DNA from: Fratercula arctica
Lineage: Eukaryota; Chordata; Aves; Charadriiformes; Alcidae
Length of the DNA: 64,000 nt
Direction: 5' to 3'
Assembly: GCA_947846985.1 (NCBI GenBank)
Contig: CANTUZ010000020.1
Coordinates: forward strand, 3,239,959-3,303,958
Shown here: positions 1 to 13,276 of the stretch, piece after piece
Layout of the letters: the number at the start of each line of letters is the position of its first letter
Numbering within the stretch: position 1 is the first letter of the stretch
Notes under the pieces: generated by a model
What the model was told of the DNA's origin: nothing
Databases searched by the model: none
What the model saw: only the letters and a program-made list of their open reading frames with translations
Translations under genes and position numbers: made by a program

Positions 1-350
1 ATGCGAAAGAAGGTCTCTCTCGAGGAGTTCAGGAGTTTGCTTTGGAGAAGTGCTTCACAGCAGAAGATGCTTTCCCACTTTATTCATGTGCTGATAATAT
101 GAATAAAACTACCGACACTGCAGCATAATACTGTTTTGGGTTTTTTTCTGGGATGTTCCTTGGGAGAGCAGAAAGCTTAGCAGAGCTGAACCTGCAAGTT
201 ACTCGTGAAGATACTATGTATAACCATAGCATTCCTGATTTGTGTTGCACAAGCTCTTTCTTTTTCAGGAGTATTTAACTTTCTGAATTAACAGTATCTC
301 AAATACAATCTTACAACTGATGGTTTTTAAAAAAAGTCTTTTAATTACAG

Positions 351-428
351 GTGACGAAAATAGCTTTGATTTCACAACTTCACTGGCTAGTTTGGTTCAG
401 AAAACACCAAGTTCTCAAATTTTTGTTG
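351..428 (+). CDS. Candidate orphan exon B (unidentified)
   Basis: A good acceptor (cttttaattacag) precedes a 78-bp stretch open in phase 1, with a weak donor (GTTG|gtgtac). The encoded peptide reads DENSFDFTTSLASLVQ and then KTPSSQIFV. It is symmetric (phase 1-1) and in register with the stronger candidate exon at 1524-1697 on the same strand. I do not recognise the protein. A second frame of the same stretch is also open, which weakens the case. It could be a chance open frame within the ILRUN intron. Confidence 0.2.
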
Positions 429-1523
429 GTGTACTGGTTGATAACCTTTGTAACTGTATGGGGGCGTTTAAAAAAAAAAAAAAATTAAGTTGGTGTAATG
501 TGTACAGGAGACAATTAGCACAGGCTGTAGTGTGGTTACTCTTAGAGTGTGCTTAAAGCCTGGGAGAGTTTAACCTTTCAGCAGAGGGAGTTGAGATGGG
601 TATGCTGACAGGTGCTGCTCATTTTTCTCGTGTGTTCTTGCCAGGGCGCTGCTTTCCTGACCTGCGCTATCATTTGTTGTGCCTGTTTTTGTGCAGTTTA
701 CAGTTCTGCCATCGTGTTTGTGTCCCATTCTCCAGCTCCCACCTCTTCTTAGTGTGGCCGTTGGGTTATCAGCCTGAATGTCCTAACCCTCCTCTCACTC
801 ATTATAAAGAGCTGCAATCAAGACACATTTTCCTTTTCTGGAAACACCTCTCCTTTGTCAGATTGGGGGCCCCTGTGGAATCCACACTGCCCCAGGTGGT
901 GTTAGGCACTGGCCTAGTAGGTTTGTTTTTTGTGGCCTAGAATTAGGATCAGGATCTTCTATCACTAGTCTGTCCTGCAAATAATTTGTCTGGATGAGAC
1001 TGTCAAGTTACTTTTCCTTTGGTTAAAGATATGGCACTCTTCTTTCACTCTCTTTCTGTATCAGGACTAATGTTCTTCTGCAGGAAATGGTGCAGGAGCT
1101 CACAGCAGGGGCGAAAGAAGTGCACTTAACTTGAGTTCTGAGGCTGAGTTCTTTTTAGCGATGTCCCTGAATGGGTTAAGACAGACATAAATAACTTTTG
1201 CTAGAACCTTTTTCACAAGTGTGGCAAGTTGCTCTTTGGTGATAATTATGTAGTCTCCAGACCTGAAGTTACTTCCCTGTTGTGTGCCTTTCACGTGTTG
1301 TGTAGTAAATAATCTGAGCTGTAATGTGTTTTGAAAGAATATATCCAATAATACCATTAGTAATTGTATTTAACATATTTAAAGTGAATTTGCAGGTCTG
1401 TTGGAATAGAGGAATTATTTTAAAATAGGTTGTTCAGCCAATTTGTGGGAAAAAATGAGTGGCTGATTGTGGAGCAATATTGATACTTTTAAGTAGCCTT
1501 TAAAAGTCAGTCCCCTTCTCCAG

Positions 1524-1697
1524 TTTACCTGGCATTGCTGAATGTGCTTTCAAAGTTCTGGCAGACTTGGGACAGTACTAAGAAACTGGCAGATGGTTTT
1601 ATTAATAATATTGCAAAAATGCTTGAGGTAGAACACATGCATCCTAAGTTTCTGAGACTGTTCCTTGATCTTCAAGAAATACAGGTTAAACACTTTG
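1524..1697 (+). CDS. Candidate orphan exon C (unidentified, 58 codons)
   Basis: The acceptor cccttctccag and a consensus donor TTTG|gtgagt bracket a 174-bp open stretch that is symmetric in phase 1. The peptide looks protein-like and helical, with segments LLNVLSKFWQTWDSTKKLAD and EVEHMHPKFLRLFLDLQEIQ. It is not CR1-derived and not ILRUN. It may be an exon of an unrecognised gene nested in, or overlapping, the ILRUN 5' region, an exon of a pseudogene, or chance. The open frame continues past the donor to 1915, a length that chance alone could give. Confidence 0.3.
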
Positions 1698-4600
1698 GTG
1701 AGTTGTCTTTTTCCGTGTTATTTATTAAACACTTTCCTAGAGTTCTGCCTCTTCTTAATTACGTGTTGAGTTCTGTTTGTGGGCTCTTCGAACTTCTTAG
1801 CTTTCTGCTACATAAATCTGACTTTGCCCTTTCTGAGAGTCCCGGCTGCACATGCTTTAAAGGCAGCATGCGTTGTCACTCTTTACTGTTTATTTATTTA
1901 TTTATTTTTCATTAGAAGTTGTGAGGCTTTAGAGTGAGAGGTTCAGCTTTCGCTTTTGGCCTACAACCAAAAGCAAACTTCTCCAAAAGATGTTTTGGCA
2001 CCGAAACCGTTTTCTTCCTCGGGAGGAAAACCCGGGCAGCGTAGTTGGGGAGGGCATTTTGCTGCCATTGCATCTGGGATGAAAATCCACCCTCCATTAA
2101 ATGGCAAGCTTAACTCTCCTGCTCCCTTCCCCCCTGCCAGATGTTATGCAAGGCAGAAGCCCGGCTGCCTGCAGACCCACGCATATCCAGCAGTGCAGGT
2201 TTGAGGGAGGGGGCTGTTAGGAGTGATTTTTGTGGTAAAGTTAAGTTCCAGGTGTCTACAGTTCTTTGGTGTTATGTGATAGTGTGGCCAGGAACGTGTC
2301 TGAACTTGTCTAGACTCAGTAAGTCTATGTCTACCTACCCAAGAAACTCCTTTTGAAAACCCTTTGTGGTGATGGTTTAAAAAGAGGGATTCTTTAGGTC
2401 AGAGAGTCGATGCTGAATGAGTCTGCACTGAAATACCTACTCGCAGCCTCCCTAACACAGGAGCGGTTGTAGGTCTCTGGGAAGATGGTACCAGGGCAGA
2501 CTGGACTTCCTAAAAACAAAAGTTGTTAAGTGTCAGCCTGACTGCTTTTCAGCAATATGGATTAGTGTAAATCTAAGAGCAGAGAGAACTTTGCACGGAA
2601 TGTGTGTTTTATTTTTTGTTAACACTCAGTTAAGGCCTATTTCATAAAAGTCATTAAATTCCTTTAAAGTTCGTATGGAAATTGTATTGTGGCAAGGAAG
2701 AGGAATTTTTTATTTTTTTTTTAATTGGAGAGTATACCGACTTTGAGGGTGAGAAGCTGCAGCGTAAGGCTTGGAGCTTTGTTAATTCTGTGAGAAAGTG
2801 AATTAATTTGATTTGAAGTAGCTAGTGGGGCTGGATTTAAAATCTCTATTTCAACACAGTTGACTGAAGGGATTCCTAATTTGGAAGACTTATTTTAATG
2901 TATGTATATTTCAGTAATTTACATGTAATATTTCTTTACATTCTCTTTTTAGCTTTTGTTTAGAAAGCTGAATTTTTATTAGTGTAGTAGGTGTGCTATT
3001 TAATTGAAATGTGTCAGGTACTGATGGTTTCCATTGTGTGGGGGGAAAAAAGTTTTATTGTTGCAAACCCTAGACTTTTTTGATCTAGGCTTTCTGGTGG
3101 AAAAAAGTCTTTCTAAGGTTGTTTTTTGTAAGGTAATTAGCTCTTTTCTGGAGGTCCTCAAATTTTTTCATATGCTTAGAAGAATTTGTAGCTGTATCAT
3201 TGTTTAACTAGTACTGTGATGTTTGGCATGAAAATGTTTATAATTTTATCTCTGAAAACACTACAGAAATCTGTAAAACCTCTTTCTGTATTGTGTAAGA
3301 TGTAGGGCATTTCTGTATATGTGTGAGGGGAGCCAGGGTGAGGTAGGGATTAGCTCATGGTGATACCAATTTTTACATTGGAAATATGAAATTTTCAAGC
3401 GTAGCAAAGAAAATGTCTTTAACACTTTTGTGCGAGTGTTTTATTGGTCTCTGAGAACAGACAGAATATTGCCTTTTAGCAAAATTACAATTGCCTTATA
3501 CATGCATGCTTTTATCCCTGTGGGTGAGATGTTTAAATTCTTTATATCAAATGAACCACCTATATTGCCCAGAAGTGGATGTACTTGATTGGGAGTTTAA
3601 AGACATGTTTTAGCTAATAGGGTGGGGTTTTTTTATTGCTTTTACTCTGACTTTGTGCAGGTGTTTAATTTTTGCTTTCTAGCAAAGATTATAGGATGCT
3701 ACTTAAAGTAAAATTTGGATCTGTGGATGAGAGCCTATCTATTTACACTTGATATTAATGGTGGAGTATAGGTGCTATTCAGAGAAATACTCCAAGTATA
3801 TTTAGGTAGGACAGCAGGACATACAGAATTTAACATAACGGACTCAAACCAACAGGATTTACTCACATGAGACATGTTTCCCACAGTGGGTAACACCAGT
3901 ACTCCTGGTCTTGATTTTCAACCTTGCAGGTGTTTGCAGAACTGCCATTTAAAAAAAAAAAAGCATGCAGATGTCCTCCATTAACAGATTGTTTTGATTG
4001 CTGTTCAAAAGAAGCTCTTCAAGTGTGTGTCAGGAAAAACTTGGGTTAGAAATGCTCCTTCTCAGCTCAGGCACAGGCAGGTGCCGCGTGTTGGCCAAAG
4101 GATGGTACTGATGTGTGGGCAGGCTCTTCATCCCAATGTCCTTGGCTGTCCCATGCTCACTGTATTTAAACATCTGCTGGTGTAACATGCCCAATCATCC
4201 TATGGTATGGTATTTTTCCAATCTTCAAATAGTTGTGTGTTGTGTTTCAAAGATCTATGGAAAAAACATATCTAGAAGGCAGATAGAAGGACAATGCAAA
4301 ATGCAGCCGTAAGGTTTTTAGGCATTACCTGTCAGGATATGAATATTGAGGTGGAATGTGGGGCCTTAGCTACATCATGAAACCTTTGACTGTGTGATTA
4401 TATCAAAAGCCATTTCTATTGATTACGTTATGACTCTACCTGCTTCATCTGGTAGAGGGGTTCACCACAGCTAACTGCTGCCATTAAAATACCTGCATTT
4501 TTATTCCAACCCTTACTTAAACACCAGCAACCCCCGAAGAACTTAAATCAAAACACTAGTTTTATATCATTCTTTAGATGCAAATATGCGTCTCTTCTTT

Positions 4601-7600
4601 TACTGATCAAATGCTTCCGATTATAGAGCTAATACGGTGTTAGTTTTGTATTTTTGTACATTTGTGGGGAAAAAGTCTATTCTTGTCTGGTCTTATATCA
4701 AGATCTCTTCTCTAGTTTTCATTTGGGTATCCTGACTGAAGTGTGAAGAAATTAATTTGGTTTCCGCAGCTGTTTGAAGGCGATGTTGCGATGTTTTTGT
4801 TGATGACCAGTAAACTAATCAACTGCTATCAGAGAACTCCATCTGATTTTTCAATAGGTGTTCTGTATTGCTACATCTACTGAGTTTCTTCTCTTTCTCC
4901 ACGTGTGAGAAGTCAAAGTGAAGGTAGGATAAAACAACAAATGGTAGGCTTTTCTCTTTCCTGGAACTAATGAATATAAACCTTGCTTTCATGTTCATGT
5001 TGTCATTGTTGGATTCGCCACAGAGTTTATTATGCCATTGCGAGAGGGGAGTTGTGCTGTGTCTGCTTTACCTTAGAAGAATTCAGAGGACCCTGCTGTC
5101 CATGGTTTTGCTCTTTGTCTTTGCCCGTGGGACTCCCTTTTGCTAATCCACATTCAGATAAGTCTGAGGAAAACTTCCCCCCTGCTCTGTGTAAATCTGA
5201 GGCTTGGTTTTGATACTCCTTTCCTTTTGAGAGGGCAGCGGGGGAATCCTCGTGTCGTGGAGGAGGCATAAAACCCAAGACCTGGTCTTTTGAGTCAATC
5301 CTCCTCATTCCCTGGAAACCTCTTTGGGTTAGTTCAATACTCATCTAGGCATCTGGTAGGAAAGCGATAGTGGCGGCTGGGAAGTTGTATTACTTTGCTT
5401 CTCTTCTTCCTATATCAGGTGATAAAAACAAAACAGTCTCCTGTTATGTGTCCCTACACAGGAAGTATTTTAAGTGATCTAGGTCTTAATGTGACTCTTC
5501 ATCAGATTAATATTTGTGGGTGGTGACCAGTTGAACTGAATCTGGTGAGAAGGGTGTGGAGCCCTTGGTTTAATAGATCATTTGGGTTTTGATAAAGCTA
5601 AGTAGTAGGGGAGAGGGAAGATGAGGATTTAAACTCTTGATGGCATTCTTACTCTAAAATATTTGATGAACTGTTGTCCTTACAGGCAGAAGAGACACCA
5701 CAGGAAACGGGTCTAGTAGTTCTTGATGTACTGTCACCAAAATGCCAGAACAGCCTGGCAGTCTCTGAGCTGTGGCCGCTGCTAAGCGGTGTGTGCATGG
5801 GGTCGCTCGTACCCCATGGCTGGGGAGCAGAAAATAATTCTTAAACTGTTTAATCTCTTGTGGCTGACGTAAAGTGTAGTGGGTGTCATCTTAGTACATG
5901 TGAACTACTGTAGACTGTTGCATCTCTGGTGTCCACAATTGTCCCCTGATGCTACTAAACATAACAAAATTATAGAATTAAACAATTGAAAAATTTTCTT
6001 GGACAGCTTTCATTTAGTGCATTAAAAAAACAAACACACACCTCTTCTCCAGAATAACTCAAATATTTGACCTGATTGTTTTGAATGAAATCTACACTTT
6101 AAATATATTATATTTTTAACTATGGAGCATACTATATTTGTTCTATGCTTCAAATTACAAAACATACAAAAATTGGGTGCATGTGAAATGGAAATGTAAG
6201 CAGACAACTGTAGTAGAAGGAATCGGGTACAATATAATTTTAGTCCAGCTGGACTGCCTTACATGCCTGAACTTGTTCTCAGACAGTTTCTGTAGCTTAA
6301 TCCCCCTTTACTTTAATGCAGACAATTATAGATTGGTGACATAGTTTATACTGAGGAATTAGCAGTTACAGAATCTTTTGTGTATTGGCAGCTCTTGATT
6401 ACTTTCCACTGGGAAGAGATGTTGCCTGTTTTCAATGGCAGCAAGTAGAGAGCAAGCTCCTGCTGTGACATTCTCAAAATATTTTACCCCGCACTTAAAG
6501 CTCCTGACCACCTGCTTTAGAAGGGCTCAGCTGCTGGGGGTGGCTGGGTGGACTTGTGCTTGTAGCAGCATCGTGGTATGGATTCTGTCACCGAGGCTCC
6601 TTGCTGCTCTTTGCCAAGGTACAGTGCTCAGCCAAGACCCCACCGATGTGTGTGTATGTTTATACATAGAAGCCTGCTAAAGGAAAGTGATTTCCTTCGG
6701 TGGTTTGGGGTGTGCTGAACGTGGTGTGCCTCTTCTGTGGCCTCTCAGTTTTTCTCCTCGTGCTGCCCCTGTGGAGAGCACAGTATTGCTTCTGGTCACT
6801 GCAGGTTTCTGTCTTCTTCCTGGAACATCCCACTTGTATTTGGAACTGACTGTTTTCAGCTAAGACAATGAAGTGTTTTTCTGTGGCTTCATGTGAGAAA
6901 ATACATAAGCTTTGAATTAGCCAGCTCTTTTTCCCTCCTCCCTGCCTCCTTCAGCCGTGTAAGTTCAGCTTAAAGCTTTCAACTTCCCTCAGCGGTCCTT
7001 TTGAATCATCTAAGATGGTTTCCCAACCTCTAAACTATGGTTTAGTGTAAAGAGAGGTCAAGAATGAAGATAACCGATAGACACATTTTGCTTTGTGAGA
7101 TGATGTCTGTTGAAAGCTATTCACTGATTAAAATTCCAGTCCTTCAAAACATCTTGAGACTTTCCACTTAATTGCCATGTGTCATCTCTATTGAAAATGT
7201 TTGAATTGAAAACTCCAGGTAGAAGTGCTTCCCTGTGGCGAAATGAGTGTGTCTCTTCCTCCACCCCCTTCAGCTTTCTCTGAGACTTGGAGTGAAGCAT
7301 CTCCTACTTTAGGAGCAGTAGGGTAGTTGTTTGAGATGTCCTAGCCCATAGTGTTACCAGTCCAGTTCCCCAGTAGCTGGGGCAAATAAAATCCAAATAA
7401 GATAATAGAGACTAAGAGACAAAAAGAGTGGATTTAGGATTGCCTCATTTGGATGTCCTCCATATACATTTTTAGTTTCTCCCACCTGAATCATGTAGAG
7501 ATGTTCCATTATTTAGGAGTGAGAAATTATCCATCTGCTGCACTTTTTCTTGTGTTAAGGTGGCTACTGTTAAAACCAGAAAGAAATTATGTGGGGCATT

Positions 7601-10174
7601 ATGGTGCCTGGTTGCCTATTGCACTTGGAGAATGAGAGAAAGGACTGTAAAGGTTGAGAATTCAGTTATGGAAAGAGTACAAGGTGTTCTGCATAACACG
7701 TTATGTTCTTGAGATTGTATTGTACTTCTGTGTTGCTGGTCAGTTTTTGCATTGCATGTTTCCAGGAGGATAACGCCTGAGTTGCTTTTCTCATGACAAA
7801 ATATAGCGCCGTATGTGAGTGCTGAGGACGTACACCGAACATACATTACAGCTTGGGCACTTGCCTGGCTTTTCTCTACCTCCACAGGGGGAGAGAAATG
7901 TAACTTGGCATTCACTTTATTACAGTTGCTCTGCACAATGAAGTGACCGAGTCCATTTGTCAAAGTGCTTTTTACTTAATAAATGTCCTCCACTTACTGT
8001 CTGTGTATGATCTGAGGGCTACATCCTGTGTGAAATTCTAAATTGAAGGCTAACTGGGTGCTGCACTGAGAAGTCCAGCCTTTGCTTTTTCTGACAGCTC
8101 AGGAGAATCAGAGAACTGGAAACTTTGACCTGTGAGCTGGTGATAGGTGATGTGGCTGTAGGAATGGGCAGGAGCTATTTTTGTGTGCTGGATTTTGAGA
8201 TTAGGCTTGTTTGATTTGGATTTTTACCCCTCAAAAATATTTCTTTAAAAAAAAAATACTCTTTGGATCTTTTATCACAGAACTTATCAATAATGAAAGC
8301 TTACAGATTCCTATAACATTTATGGTTAAAATTTTAAAGTTGTTGCTTTCTGCTGTAAATGTTATTTTGGAGTGGAATTCATATGTGTCACCACATACAT
8401 TAGACAACCTGCACATCATAAGGGGTTTTTTAGAGTTCAGATCTTTAAGCTACTGGATTGAAAACAAAACCAAAATACTGTTCCCTGTGTCAGCCATGCG
8501 TGATGGTTGGTGGGAGAGGTGTGTGGGAGGGTTACAGCTGCTGGATGGCAGACAGTTCTTCCAATTTGCTTTCCCTCTATGTGTTTTGAGAATATGTGTG
8601 TGCCAGGACTCTAACCTCCCTTGTCTCATGCGTTAGGATGACCGGTTTGTATTGCTTTCCTTCCAAGGTGCTTAACTTCTCTATGTTGAAAGAATCATAT
8701 GTTTTATTGGTAACAGAAGGATTAAGTATTGTGCATCTGCCCTGCTTTGCATAAGGCTGCAGTGAGTAAGCCTCAGTGCTCTGGTTTCTTCATTCTCCTA
8801 AAAAAGAATCTGATTCAATTAATAAAAAAAAAAAAATATTTCCAATTACCCGTATATTGCTTTTTGTTTGCACAACAGTTAGGTTGTATAAGGAGGCCTT
8901 ACGTTTGTGAATTGATTTGGAAGAGTTTCTTTTATTTTTGAATACTGCTTGGTGACCTAGTTAATTGGGAGTAATTACTGTCTAAATATATTGGTTTAAC
9001 ATAACAAAAGGCTGTCTGGAAAAAAACAGGGAAGGGAAAGAATGGCTCAAGATAAACCATCTCTTTGCAAACACTTAAGAGTTGTTAAGGGACATCTCCA
9101 GAGCTATTAGCAGAGAAGGTTTTAACTTCCCTATTGTAATTTAGCTCCTGAGGCTTGAAACAAAGCAGCAGAGCAAAAGAATTGATTTGAAAAGGAACAA
9201 CTTTCTCTAGTTCTGTGGATAGTATTTTTTTGGAAAAGCACTTGACACATAAGAGTCATGGGATGCCCTTGGAGAGGAAGGAGTGGGATACCCGTAGTTG
9301 GAATAGATTTGGTTGATAATTTAGAGCTATACCTTTTACTTGCTGCCTTCTCCCCTCTGTCTTTCCAGAATCTTGCTCTTAGGACTAAAATTGAGCACTG
9401 TTTTGATTTTAAGGAGGCTCACCTGGTGCTGGGGTGACTTCTGATTGCAGGCTTTTCCAGGAGTTTGAGGCTAAATCCTGTCAGACCTGCTCTGTAAGTA
9501 CGGCAGAGCTACCAGCTGTTGCAGTCCAGGACTGCTCTAAAAATGGAAAAATTGCTTAATTTAGGAAAGGTAGGGAGAGCTGACACCTGAAGGGCTATGT
9601 TACCAAAGAGATGTATGGCAATCCCTGTAATTAGGCGAGAGCAGTCATGTAAATTACACTGGCTGGATTTGGCATGCTCATCTTCGTTTCAAAGTTGTTT
9701 CGTTTATAATAGTAATTTATCTCCTATGGCAGAGAGCAAAGGGGTAGCGTGGTGCAAGTCACACCGAGGAGGAGTAAAATAAAGCAGGCATGGAGGTGTA
9801 AGCAGGAGCCTGTAGGTGATAACCCTTTCCTCTTGGAGGTCTAACTCCTGTCCCTGAAGTATCTGCAGTTGGTGCTATGCAATTACAACTGGGGCACAAG
9901 GGTAAAGGCCTAAAAAAAAAAAGTGTGTATATATATAAAAAACCACAAATTTGAGGACCTTGAGTGTGTTTGACCTTGAAGCTATCTCTCTCATAAATGC
10001 TTGCATTTACTGGTGAAGTCCACTGATGTTGTGCTTGTAGTAGAAAAGCTGAGCAGCAGGGTGTTCTAATTAATCTCTATAACCTGCAAATAATCAGGTT
10101 CCAAATAGTTTGCCTCTCAAATGGCACTCATTTTCCCCAAGCAAAATACTGCATTGGAGCTGATATTTTTTTTT

Positions 10175-10192
10175 GGGGGGGGGGGGGGGGGG
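10175..10192 (+). repeat. 18-base poly-G run preceded by poly-T
   Basis: Eight or more T are followed by 18 consecutive G and then gagtgggtgg. It can form a G-quadruplex and is a likely site of length variation or sequencing error. Confidence 0.9.
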
Positions 10193-13121
10193 AGTGGGTG
10201 GTGTAGGAAAGGAGGGGGAGCAGTGTCTTTTGGAAAGAGTGGAAACAAAGCTAGCAGGGCTAGGTTGCTGGTTGTGTAAGCAGAGAACGTGACTAAAATG
10301 TGAGCGCTGTGGGTATCTCTTGCAGCAGAGCAGTGCCATACGGCCTCTCAGTGGCTATCTCTTAGGGTTGTCTGTGTCAAAGAACTTGAACTTAAGTCAG
10401 ATTTGCTTTGTCATCCTGACTTTGGCTCTCACCACTTTCAATTTCTCTTTAGTTTCTGGAAGCTTCTTTTTAGCTCTCTAGTGGGAAGGCCAAGGTGTAT
10501 TCAAACACGCAAAAGGGCTCACCCCAAACAAAACCCTCCGTGCATTGGTCGAAACAGTGGGAGCAGGCGGGTTGGTTTGCAAATATCTGATCACAAAAGA
10601 GTGGCAAATCTGTTTTTCAGCATGTGTTCTTCTTTAGTTAGTTTTTAACTAAATGCTGCAGAGGACTGGAGTTGTTTCCCAATGGCAAAGCAAGCAATGA
10701 AATATGACACAGGGAGGGGAAGGGATTTGGCAGAGGGCCTATGTGCACAAATAGCCCACTACCTTTTGAAGCGTATTTACAGCCAAGCAAACAAAAACCA
10801 GTGCAGGCTGCCTTACAAAGAATTACAGTAGAAATCTTCCCCTTGGAACTTTTATTTTCTTCCTCTCGATGTCAATAAAACATCATTGCTACTGATTCCA
10901 GAATCAAAACTCACAAGATGTTGTGCTGTGTCTGAAAATGTATTTATGTAGTAGTGGATCAGGAAGAGAAAGAGCTGTATTGCTGCCTTTTGTAGCTCTG
11001 AGAATATCTTTTGCCTCGGACCGCTGTAATACAGGAAGAAATCCTAGTGTAAACTCAACTGTAGATCACAGTGTTAGCTGGTTGAGCGAACAGGAGTCTC
11101 TTGGCTCGGCCCTGTTGTGAGTTATGTAAATCTTGTGCAGTGTATAAGCAACAGGCGGTTGGTGACGTAAAACTGAGCATTTGTCTCTATTTATTGGCTA
11201 ATGTGACATGCACCCTTCCTCTAGCATTTGACTGAGCTAACTGTATTAAATATAGCCCTGACACTCCTAAGTAGAAAATGCCTCCAGCTGAATAATGGCT
11301 TCTGGGCTGAAATTCATTGTTCTAAACGTGGAAATCTTACACGGTGGCTGTCTCCCCTCCGTATCAAAGTCCGTCTCGTGTTGATGGCGAAAGGTCTTGC
11401 TGTAAGCCTCGGTTTGCTGAATTTGCCGATCGATCACCGTGGCCATGTTGTGCCCAACATTCCTCCAGTGCCTCCTAACACATTGACTGTGCTCTGTGAG
11501 ACTTAGCGGGATGTTGGTAACTTCTGCAGTGATTATCTTCTGTCATTTGTGATGGATTACCAAACTGATACATCTGTTGTTTAGGTCCTCTCCATCGCGG
11601 GTGGCTCGCAGATCTGCCTAATACTGCTGTTACCCGCTTTGACCCAAGCTCCAGTGCTATTAGCTATTGCACTTTTGGTCCTTTATGTTTTCTGTGAGGC
11701 GAAAGCAGTGATGCTGCTCCCGTGCAGTTCTGATTTTATCCAGAATGCCTGACTTTATTTTTTTTTCCCCCTTGAACACTGGAGGACTTGAACAGGAGGC
11801 AGTTTCTTTGCTCACTGTTTCGAGCCTCTTTCCAGCTGGCAAGCAGTCCAAAAATCCCTATGTTTGCTCTTTCTCAGGGTCATGCTGCAAATGTTTCTCT
11901 TGTTTTCACCTTGGCTTTCTGGCATTGGTTTAGACACATGACACTCCACCACACAATACAAACCCTCAATATATCACTGTACCCATGGAGCGCGGCTTCT
12001 GCATGTCTTTGTTTTATGTGGTGGTTCCCAGTTCTTGAAGGTTTGGGTGTTGTTTTTTTTTTTTTCTATCCTGCTCAAAAAAGCAACACAGACTTTTGTA
12101 ATCATGATTAAAAAGCAGTTATGCCCATTGCATTTGGTGAGATCTTAGTCATCTCCATTCTCACAGCACCTACTCACAACATGTAAATTAGGGCCACAAC
12201 CTCACAGACATGCGTAAACAGAGGAATTACATGACTTGCCAAACACTTACATAATAACTTAATAGTATATCGTGGAACAGCAGCTAAGACTCATGAATCC
12301 TCTTCCTGTTTGACTGCTCCTCTTCTCAAATTAATTATCATATGAGTTTCAGCTACACCACAACTCAGGAATCAATAGCATTTGTGGCTTTCTGAATGTC
12401 CTTAATATATCACAGACTTCCACTGTCATTTGTCTTTATTCAGCAAGGACTTCTGACTCAGGTGGTTTATAAGTTCCTTTGAGTTGTGACTATCCAGAGC
12501 TGAGCTGGCACTTTAATGATTAATAAATACTCTTAAGGGTACTCATGGCTCATACATGACCATGTGTTTCAAATGCAGCAAGGCTTGAGTTATTAACCAT
12601 AGCTACTGATGCCCTTTGGCCCTGAGAGCTATCATGAGTGTTCCTTGTGTTTTGTTCATCTTGTGCTCCTTTCAGACCCTTTGTGACAAAATAAAATGGA
12701 GAGGTTCAGTCCTTCTGAAATTAGCTCAGGAAACAAGGCTGGTATAGAGAAACCACCCTGTTGTTTACATGCTGCTGCATAGCGCTTCCCTCGGTATCTC
12801 TTGAACTACTCGGCAAATTTCACAGAGGGCTAATGGGGTAGAGGTTGCCAAGACTTGTAAGTTCCAAGATTTCCAGTGAAAATAAGAAGCAGAGTAGAGA
12901 AGTGGTGTAACATAGTCTCCCTGGTGAGTAAAATACTGTATTTTGGGTTCTGTTATCTTGGAGAATCCATGTGTGATAGAGCTTTTAAAAAACATAAGAG
13001 CAGAGCTAATATAGTCTGGATAATATTTTTGCTTAACAGTTTAGGATGACTTATGTAAACCTGTGAAAAAGGCCTGACCCACCTGTACTTCAGGTTGTAA
13101 TCTACTTTTTTTGCTTTCTAG

Positions 13122-13276
13122 GAATCTACAAGCCGCCATTGGAGCCTACTATGATTTTGAGAGTCCAAATATCAATGTACCCTCCATGTCCTTTGTTGAA
13201 GATGTCACCATAGGTGAAGGAGAGTCCATCCCTCCTGATACCCAGTTTACAAAAACGTGGAGGATACAGAACACAG
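13122..13276 (+). CDS. ILRUN: ILRUN coding exon (end of UBA-like region, start of NBR1-like domain)
   Basis: The acceptor is ttgctttctag and the donor is ACAG|gtaag. The 155-bp exon starts with the third base of a Trp codon and ends one base into a Gly codon. It encodes the conserved stretch from NLQAAIGAYYDFESPN through GEGESIPPDTQFTKTW to RIQNT. The GEGESIPPDT segment is a hallmark of this family. Confidence 0.97.

Larger units (their letters stand above)
1..13121 (+). other. ILRUN: ILRUN intron 1 (3' part), AT-rich
   Basis: No CpG island or start-codon region fitting the ILRUN first exon is present, so the exon lies to the left and this is intronic. It contains short low-complexity tracts: a (TTTA)n run near 1888-1906 and an 18-base G run at 10175-10192. 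Apart from the two candidate orphan exons listed separately, no coding exon was recognised. The longest open frame here (141 codons at 8211) is within chance expectation for this length of DNA. Confidence 0.75.

Noticed and set aside
8211..8636. 141-codon + strand frame in ILRUN intron 1
   Set aside because: Within chance length for 33 kb of this composition; peptide shows no coherent domain and no splice borders.
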